NCBI RefSeq assembly: GCF_021129305.1
Contig: NZ_JAJOMB010000010.1
Span: 124,001 to 188,000 of the forward strand
Direction: 5' to 3'
DNA length: 64,000 bases
Origin: Kineosporia babensis
GTDB taxonomy: Bacteria > Actinomycetota > Actinomycetes > Actinomycetales > Kineosporiaceae
Shown here: positions 40,331 through 49,656 of the stretch, piece by piece
How positions within the stretch are numbered: the stretch's first letter is position 1
How the letters are laid out: every line of letters begins with the position of its first letter
Made by a program: the position numbers and the translations under genes
Notes under the pieces: generated by a model
Seen by the model: the letters and a program-made list of their open reading frames with translations, nothing else
What the model was told of the DNA's origin: nothing
Database searches by the model: none

Positions 40331-41193
40331 TCAGCCCTTCTTCTCGGTGCCGGTACCCGGGTCGGACTCGCCCTTGGTGGCCTCGGCCGGAGGCTTGCCC
40401 GCCTCGGTGCCGGCCCGGTTCTTGGTGCGCGGGTCGACCGCGGGAGCGTCCGAGCCGCTGCTGCGCGCTTCCCGGTTCTGAACGTCCGCCGCCGCGGAGG
40501 CGGTGGCCGCAGCGCTGGTGCCCGCACCCGTCTCAAATTCGGGTTGCGGTGCCGTCCAGCCCTTCTCGGCCGCGAGGACGGTGCCCCGCAGCGAAGGGCC
40601 ACCGGCCCCGACCCCCTCGGACGCGCGTCCGTCGTTGAAGCCCGCCAGCACGTGCGAGACCTCTTTGAAGGTGGGCACGCTGTTCGGGCCCCGGGTGGGA
40701 GCCACCGGCTCGCCCGCCCGCAGCCGGTCGCACACGCCGCGGGCCGAGGACGGCGTCTGGTTGTCGAAGAACTCCCAGTTCACCATCATCACCGGGGCGA
40801 AGTCGCAGGCCGCGTTGCACTCGATCCGCTCGAGGGTGATCTTGCCGTCCTCGGTGGTCTCGTCGTGCCCGACCTGCAGGTGCTCCTCCAGCGACTCGAA
40901 GATCGCGTCGCCGCCCATCACCGCGCACAGCGTGTTGGTGCAGACCCCGACCGTGTACTCACCGTTGGGGTGGCGCTTGTACTGGGTGTAGAAGGTGGCC
41001 ACGGCCGAGACCTCGGCCGTGCTCAGCCCGAGAACCTGGGCGCACAGCGCGATCCCGTCCGGGCTGACGTAGCCTTCCTCGCTCTGCATCAGGTGCAGCA
41101 TCGGCAGCAGGGCGCTGCGCGGCTGCGGGTAGCGGGCGATGATCTCGTGACACTGGCTGGAAAGCCGTTCGACGGCTTCTGCGGAGAGCGACA

Positions 41194-41194
<1 letters not shown>
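40331..41194 (-). CDS. nuoE: NADH-quinone oxidoreductase subunit E (complete operon)
   Basis: 287-aa thioredoxin-fold [2Fe-2S] subunit. Ligands are Cys85, Cys90, Cys126 and Cys130. The fold occupies about residues 1-190. The final 90 or so residues are Ala/Glu/Gly/Ser/Thr-rich and look disordered, well beyond the typical NuoE length of about 165-240. Its start shares one base with the nuoD stop. Confidence 0.95.
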
Positions 41195-42527
<1,333 letters not shown>

Positions 42528-42528
<1 letters not shown>

Positions 42529-43238
42529 CAGTTGTACGACCTCCTGGTGTCCGGCGGCGGGATGGTGGCGCCCTTGTACTCCACCGGGATCCCGCCGAGC
42601 GGATAGTCCTTGCGCTGGGGGTGGCCCGGCCAGTCGTCGGGCATCTGAATGCGGGTCAGCGCCGGGTGACCGTCGAAGATCAGGCCGAAGAAGTCCCAGG
42701 TCTCACGTTCGTGCCAGTCGGCGCTGGGGTAGACCGGAACAATGGACGGGATGTGCCGGTCCGCGTCCGGAGCGGCCACTTCCAGCCGTACCCGGCGGGT
42801 GTGGGTGATCGAGGTCAGGTGGTAGACCGCCCGCAGCTCGCGGCCTTTCGCGTCCGGGTAGTGCACGCCGCTGACTCCGGAGAACATCTCGAAGCGCAGG
42901 TCGGGCTCGTCGCGCAGGACCTGGGCGACCGCGCGGATGTACTCGCGGCGGATGTGGAAGGTGATCTCGCCGCGGTCGACCACAACGGACTCGATCGCCG
43001 CGTCCGGGTCGGTGTTCTGGTTGCGTAGCGCCTCGGCCAGCACGTCGGCCACGCTGTCGAACCAGCCGCCGTACGGCCGGGGGGTGGGTGCGGGTAGGGC
43101 AACGCTGCGGGTCAGGCCGCCGAAACCACTGGTGTCGCCGGAGTCCCGGTTGCCGAACATGCCGTGCCGGGTGGTGACGACTTCGGCGGCCGGGGTGTTG
43201 ACCGAGAGCTCGGCCGGGTCGTCGATGCCGTCGGTCAC
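42528..43238 (-). CDS. nuoC: NADH-quinone oxidoreductase subunit C (complete operon)
   Basis: 236-aa peripheral-arm subunit. The family signature [31 protein letters not shown] is complete, followed by [17 protein letters not shown]. The start is a GTG at 43238 overlapping the nuoB stop by 4 bases; upstream frame to 43505 is shadow. About 50 N-terminal residues are variable. Confidence 0.94.
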
Positions 43239-43789
43239 CGGAGCAGGCCCTTCATCTGGGAGGTGGGGATCGCGGCCATCGCGGCTTCTTCGGCCGCGCG
43301 CGCCGCCGCTTCCCGGTTGACGCCCAGCGGCATGCTCTGGACCTGCTTGTGCAGTTCCATGATCGCGTTGATCAGCATCTCCGGCCGGGGCGGGCAGCCG
43401 GGCAGATAGATGTCGACCGGGACGATGTGGTCGACGCCCTGGACGATCGCGTAGTTGTTGAACATCCCGCCGGAGGAGGCGCAGACCCCCATCGACAGAA
43501 CCCATTTCGGCTCGACCATCTGGTCGTAGACCTGGCGGACCACCGGCGCCATCTTCTGGCTGACCCGGCCGGCCACGATCATCAGATCGGCCTGGCGTGG
43601 TGAGGCGCGGAACACCTCCATGCCGAAGCGACCCAGGTCGTAGCGCGGGGCACCGCTGGTCATCATCTCGATCGCGCAGCAGGCCAGGCCGAAGGTGGCC
43701 GGCCAGAGCGAGGCCTTGCGCATGTACCCGGCCAGCACCTCGACCGAGGTCAGCATGAAACCGCTGGGGAGCTTCTCTTCGATTCCCAT
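43235..43789 (-). CDS. nuoB: NADH-quinone oxidoreductase subunit B (complete operon)
   Basis: 184-aa N2-cluster subunit. Ligands are Cys37-Cys38 (GLACCAIEM), Cys103 (GVCASSGG) and Cys132 (LPGCPPRPE). The segment [29 protein letters not shown] is the standard NuoB core. It starts 31 bases after nuoA. Confidence 0.97.
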   Translation of the reverse strand: MGIEEKLPSGFMLTSVEVLAGYMRKASLWPATFGLACCAIEMMTSGAPRYDLGRFGMEVFRASPRQADLMIVAGRVSQKMAPVVRQVYDQMVEPKWVLSMGVCASSGGMFNNYAIVQGVDHIVPVDIYLPGCPPRPEMLINAIMELHKQVQSMPLGVNREAAARAAEEAAMAAIPTSQMKGLLR

Positions 43790-43820
43790 CAGATTCCCTC
43801 TATCCCGGTGGTTCTCGCGT

Positions 43821-44180
43821 CTAGTCCCACTCCAGGCCGCCGCGGCGCCAGACGTAGGCGTAGGCGATGAAGACGGTGATCACGAACAGCACCATCTCGA
43901 CCAGCGCGAAGACCCCGAGGGAGTCGAACGCGACCGCGAAGGGCAGGAGGAAGACGCTCTCGATGTCGAAGATGATGAACAGCATCGCCACCAGGTAGTA
44001 CTTGACCGGGAAGCGGCCGCCACCGGCGGCGGCCGGCGTGGGCTCGATACCGCACTCGTAGGCGTCGAGCTTGGCCCGGTTGTACCGCTTGGGGCCGGTC
44101 AGCGCCCCGGCGACGATGGAGAAGACAGCGAACCCGCCGCCGATGGCCATCAGAGCCAGGATCGGAACGTAGGGGTTCAC
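43821..44180 (-). CDS. nuoA: NADH-quinone oxidoreductase subunit A (complete operon)
   Basis: 119-aa three-helix subunit from a GTG start. The first cytoplasmic loop keeps the canonical [27 protein letters not shown] motif with its cysteine, unlike the second-set copy. [15 protein letters not shown] and the third helix follow. It is the first gene of the operon; a 786-base gene-free stretch lies upstream. GGGAGG upstream of the start may act as ribosome site although at slightly long spacing. Confidence 0.96.
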   Translation of the reverse strand: MNPYVPILALMAIGGGFAVFSIVAGALTGPKRYNRAKLDAYECGIEPTPAAAGGGRFPVKYYLVAMLFIIFDIESVFLLPFAVAFDSLGVFALVEMVLFVITVFIAYAYVWRRGGLEWD

Positions 44181-44440
44181 GACTGCAGCCCTCCCGAACT
44201 CGTCACCATTGAACTTCCGGACTTACCGCCGAGCGCCGCCCGGGTCGCAGCCGCGCTCATCCTAGGACCTGCTCTTTCCGGCCCGCGCGCAGCTTCCCGC
44301 GCCTTCGCCAGGAGCTTGTGAAGTGATTCACGTGGACAGCATACGACCCGCACAGAACCCCTCCGACGCGCGGGGTATGCGTTTGCCTTCGTGTTCATAT
44401 GACCGCTGACCTGCGGTTTTACGAACGCTTTCCGTTGTCT

Positions 44441-44456
44441 AATTCAACGTTGAATT
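44441..44456. promoter_or_regulatory. perfect 16-bp AT-rich palindrome upstream of nuoA
   Basis: AATTCAACGTTGAATT is its own reverse complement, about 260 bases upstream of the nuoA start in the low-GC zone. It has the size and shape of a homodimer operator. The regulator is unknown; a redox sensor would make sense but is a guess. Confidence 0.45.
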
Positions 44457-44922
44457 ATGCTGCGGCGCAGTCGATTTCACTTGTCGCAGAGCTTCACCTG
44501 AATTAGGTTACGCATTAGGGTGCTAATTCGCGGGACCCCTGGAAGGGCCGCCGCGGGACCTTTGCCCTTGATTTCGACACCCGGTGCCATTTCAAACATC
44601 GACATATTTTGGTGGCACTTTTTGTTTCGGCACTCCGTGTCAATAGCGGACGTCTCGATTGCCTCGGTCTTTCGTCGCATCGACGCAATCCGGCTAACTG
44701 CGGAATTAGAAACCTGAGGTGCGACCGTTCGGCGAATGGTTCACGAACGTGAGCGCGCAAGTATTGCCTTTTCCAATAGTCCCACACTCACCCGGCCGAA
44801 AGTCCCGGCGCTACCCGGCTACCCCGTCCGTTGGTTGTTGCCTCACCCCTCACTCCCGCCCCAAGACCTCCGCGCGCCGACCCAGCCACAACGTCCGTCT
44901 GCGGGTGTGCCCCCAAACGAAA

Positions 44923-44953
44923 AGTGCCCCCGACCCGAAGGGCCGAGGGCACT
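44923..44953 (-). terminator. hairpin after menG with following T-rich run
   Basis: AGTGCCC pairs with GGGCACT, continued inward by further G-C pairs with two mismatches around a GAA loop. Read on the minus strand, the stem is followed by TTTTCGTTT. It starts 13 bases past the menG stop, a classic intrinsic terminator layout. Confidence 0.8.
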
Positions 44954-44966
44954 GCGTCCGGAAGAG

Positions 44967-45659
44967 TCAGCGACGGTAGCCGCGGTGCAGGGCCACGATG
45001 CCGCCGGAGAGGTTGCGGTGGGCCACGTCGTCCCAGCCCGCCACCCGCAACCGGGCGGCCAGGCCACGCTGGTCGGGCCAGGCCCGGATCGACTCGGCCA
45101 GGTAGACGTAGGCGTCCGGGTTCGAGCTGACCACCCGGGCCACCGAGGGCAGCGCCCGCATCAGGTACTCGGTGTAGACCACCCGCCAGGGCGTCCACGT
45201 CGGGTGCGAGAACTCGCAGACCACCAGCTTGCCACCGGGCTTGGTGACCCGGTGCATCTCCTTCAGCGCGGCGTCCACGTCGACCACGTTGCGCAGGCCG
45301 AAGGAGATCGTGACGGCGTCGAAGGACGCGTCGGCGAAGGGCAGGCGGGTGGCGTCACCGGCGACGAAGGGCAGATCGGGACGACGCTGGTTGCCCACCT
45401 TGAGCATGCCCAGCGAGAAGTCGCAGGGCACGGTGTGGACGCCGGCGTCGGCGAACGGCTCGCTCGAGGTGCCGGTACCGGCCGCCAGATCGAGCACCTT
45501 CTGCCCGGGGCTCAGATCCAGGGCCTCGGCGACGAGCTTGCGCCAGCGCACGTCCTGGCGCATCGCTAGCACGGTGTTGGTCAGGTCGTAGCGAGCGGCG
45601 ACACCGTCGAACATGCTCGCCACCTCGTGTGGCGTCTTCTCCAGACCAGCGCGGGACAT
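44967..45659 (-). CDS. menG: demethylmenaquinone methyltransferase
   Basis: 230-aa SAM-dependent C-methyltransferase catalysing the last menaquinone step (MenG/UbiE). The SAM motif [19 protein letters not shown], then [21 protein letters not shown] and [21 protein letters not shown]-like region ([10 protein letters not shown]) are diagnostic. The ATG at 45659 is chosen since the family N-terminus ([21 protein letters not shown]) follows closely. The open frame to 46448 is shadow over menF. It diverges from menF, with 223 bases between starts. Confidence 0.95.
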   Translation of the reverse strand: MSRAGLEKTPHEVASMFDGVAARYDLTNTVLAMRQDVRWRKLVAEALDLSPGQKVLDLAAGTGTSSEPFADAGVHTVPCDFSLGMLKVGNQRRPDLPFVAGDATRLPFADASFDAVTISFGLRNVVDVDAALKEMHRVTKPGGKLVVCEFSHPTWTPWRVVYTEYLMRALPSVARVVSSNPDAYVYLAESIRAWPDQRGLAARLRVAGWDDVAHRNLSGGIVALHRGYRR

Positions 45660-45882
45660 GCTGCTGATGCTCCCACGGTTGCCGTCCGGGCGCCCAGGAC
45701 CGTCCCCACCGAGCCCGCAGCACCCGTTCGGGCCAGGGGTGCGCGAGTTCACAGTTGCCTCAGGCACGCGCTTGGCAGCCCGCCTCACCTGGGGCTTTGT
45801 CTGATCGGAGGATCCGGCGGGGGTTCGGGTGGCCCACCCCACGGTCTGCGGGCCGCCGGGCGCTCCTAATCTTGGAGCCATC

Positions 45883-47142
45883 ATGACCACTGCTCCTGCC
45901 CTGGCTCCCCTGGTCGCGCGCACCGTGACGATCTCCGATCCCGGTCCCCTGCTCGAACTGCTGCCGCCGGGCCCCGCCCTGGCCTGGGTGCGCCGGGGCG
46001 AAGGGCTGGTCGGCTGGGGTGAGGCCATGCGGGTCACCGGAACCGGCGCCGAACGCTTCACCTCGGCCAAGCGGGCCTGGGCCGAGGTGGCGTCCCGTTC
46101 GGTGATCCGCGACGAGGTTCGCCTGCCCGGCACCGGCCCGGTGGCCTTCGGCTCGTTCGCCTTCTCCCCCGACTCGGCCGCCGGCGGCGTGCTGATCGTG
46201 CCCGAGGTGGTGGTCGGGCATCGCGCCGGCACCTGGTGGCTGACCACGATCACAGCGGACCGCGCGATTCCGGCCCCGGTGCAGCTGACCCGGCACGAGC
46301 GGGCCACGCAGGCCCCGGCCGACACCGAGTTCACCCCCGGCGCCCGGGCCCCGCAGGAGTGGAAGGCCGCCGTCGCCGAAGTGATCGAGCGAATCGAGGC
46401 CGGCCAGGTCGAGAAGGTGGTGCTGGCCCGCGACGTGGTGGCCCGCACCGCGCAGGACGTGGACCCGCGCGACGTGCTGTCGCTGCTGGCCGGTGACTAC
46501 CCGAACTGCTGGACGTTCAGCGTGGACGGCCTGCTCGGGGCCACCCCGGAGATGCTGGTCAAGCTGGAACGCGGGCTGGTCACCTCACGGGTGCTGGCCG
46601 GGACGATCCGGCGGACCCAGAACGACGAGCAGGACCTGGCTCTGGCCGCCTCGCTGGCCCGCTCCAGCAAGGACCTGGAGGAGCACGAGTACGCGGTGCG
46701 CTCGGTGGCCGACGCTCTGGCCCCGCACTGCACCACGACCAACGTGCCGGACTCGCCGTTCGTGCTGCACCTGCCCAACGTGATGCACCTGGCCACCGAC
46801 GTCACCGGAGTGCTGGCCGACGGCACATCGTCGCTCGATCTGGCGGCCGCGCTGCACCCCTCGGCCGCGGTCTGCGGCACGCCGACCCCTGCGGCGGCGG
46901 AACTGATCGCCGCGGTGGAAGGCATGGACCGGGGGCGTTACGCCGGGCCGGTGGGCTGGGTGGATGCGGCCGGTGACGGGGAGTGGGGCATCGCCCTGCG
47001 CAGCGCTCAGTTCGATGCCGAGGATCCGCGCCGGTTCCGGCTCTTCGCGGGCTGCGGAGTGGTGGCCGGGTCCGATCCGGAGGCCGAGCTCGCCGAGTCC
47101 GAGGCCAAGCTGCTGCCGATCAAGGGCGCCCTCAGCCGCTGA
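45883..47142 (+). CDS. menF: isochorismate synthase
   Basis: 419-aa chorismate-to-isochorismate isomerase, the first committed menaquinone step. The chorismate-binding domain shows [49 protein letters not shown] and the end block [25 protein letters not shown] site lies just before the ATG at 45883. The 3' end overlaps the converging menD gene by 11 bases. A salicylate or siderophore use of the isochorismate is less likely given the men neighbours. Confidence 0.93.
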   Translation: MTTAPALAPLVARTVTISDPGPLLELLPPGPALAWVRRGEGLVGWGEAMRVTGTGAERFTSAKRAWAEVASRSVIRDEVRLPGTGPVAFGSFAFSPDSAAGGVLIVPEVVVGHRAGTWWLTTITADRAIPAPVQLTRHERATQAPADTEFTPGARAPQEWKAAVAEVIERIEAGQVEKVVLARDVVARTAQDVDPRDVLSLLAGDYPNCWTFSVDGLLGATPEMLVKLERGLVTSRVLAGTIRRTQNDEQDLALAASLARSSKDLEEHEYAVRSVADALAPHCTTTNVPDSPFVLHLPNVMHLATDVTGVLADGTSSLDLAAALHPSAAVCGTPTPAAAELIAAVEGMDRGRYAGPVGWVDAAGDGEWGIALRSAQFDAEDPRRFRLFAGCGVVAGSDPEAELAESEAKLLPIKGALSR

Positions 47143-48808
47143 ACGCGGCGGCCCGGCGTAGTTTCTCGGCGAGTTCGCGGTGCCGGGCCCGGTCGATCCG
47201 CACGTGCAGCAGCGAGATCCCCGAGGTCGGCGCCGCGAGCGCCGCCCGCAACTCGTCCCCGCTGTCCACCCGACGGTAGGCGACCCCGTAGGCGCGCACC
47301 AGCGTCTCCAGTTCGATCTGTTGCGGTGTTCCGAAAATCCTTTCGTAGTGCCGGGACTGACGCTCGCCGCGCTCGGCCCGGGCACCGTGCTCAAGGGTGG
47401 CGAAGATGCCGCCGCCATTGTCGTCCACCACCACGATCTGCAGATCCGGCCGACGCTCGTCCGGGCCCAGCAGCAACCCACCCGCATCGTGCAGAAAGGT
47501 GAGGTCACCCAGCAGCAGTCGCGTGCGACGTCCACTGGCCAGAGCCGCCCCGATCGCCGTCGAGACCGTGCCATCGATACCCGCCAGCCCTCGATTGGCC
47601 AGCAGTTCGGCGCCTTCCGGAATCCGGGCGATCAGGTCCAGGTCGCGGATCGGATTGCTGGAGCCGGCGACGAGCAACTCACCCGCCCGCGTGGCTGCCG
47701 CAATCTCCCGGGCCACGAACTGCCCGGTGATCCGGCCGGCCTGCACCTCTTCGTCGAGTAACGCGTCGATGGCCACGGTAGCCGCTTTACCAACGGAAAC
47801 CCATTCGGAAAGCCAGGTCTCGTCTGGTTCATGCACTTCGGCGACTCGGACCGCAGGCGCGACCAGCGAGGCCTTACGCCCGGCATCGCTCCAGTCCGGC
47901 CGCGGGGAAACCACGATGACTTCGGCTTTGCCCTGCGAAAGCAGCCGAGTCACCGGCCGGGACAAGGTCGGACGCCCGAAAACAATGACCCGCTCGATCT
48001 TCTCACCGAGATCCGTACCGAGAAGCATGCGGTAGGGCGCGACCGTACCGGCCTGGCGCACCCCCGACGAAGGTTCTGCCAGCAGGGGCCAACGCGCCGC
48101 CACCGCCAGCTTTACCGCCTCCGGTCCAGCACCGTCCCCGGCCAGAACGACCGTGCGGGGTCCGCTTTCAAGGACGACCGGCGTCGCGGGAACCGTTGCT
48201 GCGATACGGGTTAGGCCTTCCTGGCCGTCGAATGCCTGGGGTACGTCATCCGGGGTGAGCGGATCGGCGAAGCCTACGTTCAGCTGAACCGGCCCCGGCG
48301 AGCCTCCGATCACGCCTCGAGCCGCAGCCACCGCCCGGGAGGCAACATTGCGCCACCCCGCCACCTGCGCCGCGTCCCAATTACCGGGCGCCGGAATCTC
48401 CCCGAACCAGCGCACCGCCGAACCGAAGACCTTTACCTGATCAGTGGTCTGACTAGCCCCCGTGCCCCGTAGCTCGTGCGGGCGGTCAGCGGAGAGCACC
48501 AACAGTCCTACCCCGGCGTGCGCAGCCTCCAGCACTGCCGGATGCAGATTGGCCACCGCCGTGCCGGACGTAGTGACAATCGCCGTCGGCGCATGCTCCC
48601 TGTCACCTCGCGAGAGCCCCAACGCCAGAAATGCCGCCGTGCGCTCGTCGATCCGTACGTGAAGCTCGATCGCGCCGGCGTCCGCCGCCTCGGCCAGGGC
48701 ATAGGCCAGGGGGGCAGAACGGCTTCCCGGGCAGAGCACGACATGACGTACGCCGAGTCGCACCAGAGCATCCACGAGAACCGTGGCCAACGCTGTCGAG
48801 GGGTTCAC
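47132..48808 (-). CDS. menD: 2-succinyl-5-enolpyruvyl-6-hydroxy-3-cyclohexene-1-carboxylate synthase
   Basis: 558-aa thiamine-diphosphate enzyme that joins isochorismate and 2-oxoglutarate. VVLCPGSRSAPLAYAL at the start, TSGTAVANLHPAVLEA, LSADRPHELRGTGASQTTDQ and the cofactor segment GDLTFLHDAGGLLLG with VVVDDNGGGIF are unmistakable. It converges with menF, sharing 11 bases at the 3' ends. Consumption of 2-oxoglutarate links it loosely to the KorAB substrate pool. Confidence 0.96.
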   Translation of the reverse strand: MNPSTALATVLVDALVRLGVRHVVLCPGSRSAPLAYALAEAADAGAIELHVRIDERTAAFLALGLSRGDREHAPTAIVTTSGTAVANLHPAVLEAAHAGVGLLVLSADRPHELRGTGASQTTDQVKVFGSAVRWFGEIPAPGNWDAAQVAGWRNVASRAVAAARGVIGGSPGPVQLNVGFADPLTPDDVPQAFDGQEGLTRIAATVPATPVVLESGPRTVVLAGDGAGPEAVKLAVAARWPLLAEPSSGVRQAGTVAPYRMLLGTDLGEKIERVIVFGRPTLSRPVTRLLSQGKAEVIVVSPRPDWSDAGRKASLVAPAVRVAEVHEPDETWLSEWVSVGKAATVAIDALLDEEVQAGRITGQFVAREIAAATRAGELLVAGSSNPIRDLDLIARIPEGAELLANRGLAGIDGTVSTAIGAALASGRRTRLLLGDLTFLHDAGGLLLGPDERRPDLQIVVVDDNGGGIFATLEHGARAERGERQSRHYERIFGTPQQIELETLVRAYGVAYRRVDSGDELRAALAAPTSGISLLHVRIDRARHRELAEKLRRAAAFSG

Positions 48809-49033
48809 CGGGCTATCACGTACCCCATAGTTCCAGGCGAGTTGCGGCCCGGCGCGGCGAGGGTGACGCCTCGGGCGGTTGCTTGACCCTCAGGGAGCTT
48901 GAACAGCGTACGGACGGGTGCGGCACCTCCCGTAGCTTCGTGCCGGTCACGCGCTGGCTGGGTTTTCGCCGGTGCTGGGGAATCGTTGCGGGCTGTTTCG
49001 GCCCCGGGCGATAGAGGTGGCGAAACGCGAAGC

Positions 49034-49068
49034 GTGTACACCTGGTACCGGATGTGCTTGATGTACAC
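49034..49068. repeat. GTGTACACCTGG element with TGTACAC inverted arm
   Basis: GTGTACA at 49034-49040 pairs with TGTACAC at 49062-49068. The word GTGTACACCTGG is shared, reversed, with the right arm of the 40-bp palindrome at 12546 and with 49390-49401. Three copies in non-coding DNA, none with a nearby transposase. Confidence 0.5.
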
Positions 49069-49199
49069 GTCGCGAGTTAACCCGGGCCGATCTGGATCAC
49101 GCTATGTCGTATTCGTCGCGCTCCGTGGTGGGCGGCGGGTTAGGTGGACTGGTGGCCCAGGCCCTTCCCACCCCTGTTGCTCCCCGGCGGATCCACGAC

Positions 49200-49243
49200 A
49201 ACGCGAAAACAAAGTGCCTCTGACAGCACTTTGTTTTCGCGTT
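49200..49243. repeat. perfect 18-bp inverted repeat, 8-base loop
   Basis: Bases 49200-49217 are the exact complement of 49226-49243. The stem is AT-rich in its middle (AAAACAAAG), unlike the surroundings, which is unusual for this genome. It may be a terminator for the GAP1-like gene, though over 400 bases past its stop, or a member of a dispersed repeat family. Confidence 0.6.
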
Positions 49244-49389
49244 CTCCCGAATCGCCCGCACCAGCAGCCGCCCAACGGATCCACGTCCCGTTCGCTGCGA
49301 TGCACCCGCGCGGCCTAAACCACATCAGTGCTATGTCACAGAGCCCGGCGAACAACTCCGCGCGATGTGTCAAGGTGGTCCATCTGGCA

Positions 49390-49401
49390 CCAGGTGTACA
49401 C
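49390..49401. repeat. CCAGGTGTACAC element, third copy
   Basis: Identical to 12576-12587 and to the reverse complement of 49034-49045. Located in the same gene-free stretch as the second copy. Confidence 0.45.
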
Positions 49402-49656
49402 ATCGTCGAGGTGTCCGCCGCCCGACCGCTCACGGTCCGGGGCTGTTTGTGCTTGCCCGATGCGGTGGCCACAAACCTTGATCAGGTCAACTCCGCCCCG
49501 CAGCAGGCATGGACTTCCAAGCCACGCACCAGGTGGCCCTCGGTGACACGGGCGAGACCAAGCGGGACTGGTAACAGTGTCTACGTGGGATCTGGCCGGG
49601 TGTGTCCAGGCTGCTCATCGGGATGCCTTGCGCAGACGACGATCGCAAGCCAGGAC

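Larger units (their letters stand above)
44181..44966. other. gene-free stretch upstream of the complete nuo operon
   Basis: Roughly 790 bases with a marked drop in GC between about 44400 and 44720. It must hold the nuoA promoter (minus strand) and, at its far end, the menG terminator. A perfect 16-base palindrome sits at 44441-44456. Small open frames (for example 44477-44680) have no convincing ribosome site or domain pattern. Confidence 0.55.
48809..49656. other. gene-free stretch with inverted repeats
   Basis: 848 bases between menD (its start side) and the end of the GAP1-like gene. It must contain the menD promoter. It carries a GTGTACACCTGG element at 49034-49068, its reverse at 49390-49401, and a strong hairpin at 49200-49243. 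Open frames in it have no protein-like pattern. Repeat density resembles that of 12375-12716. Confidence 0.6.
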
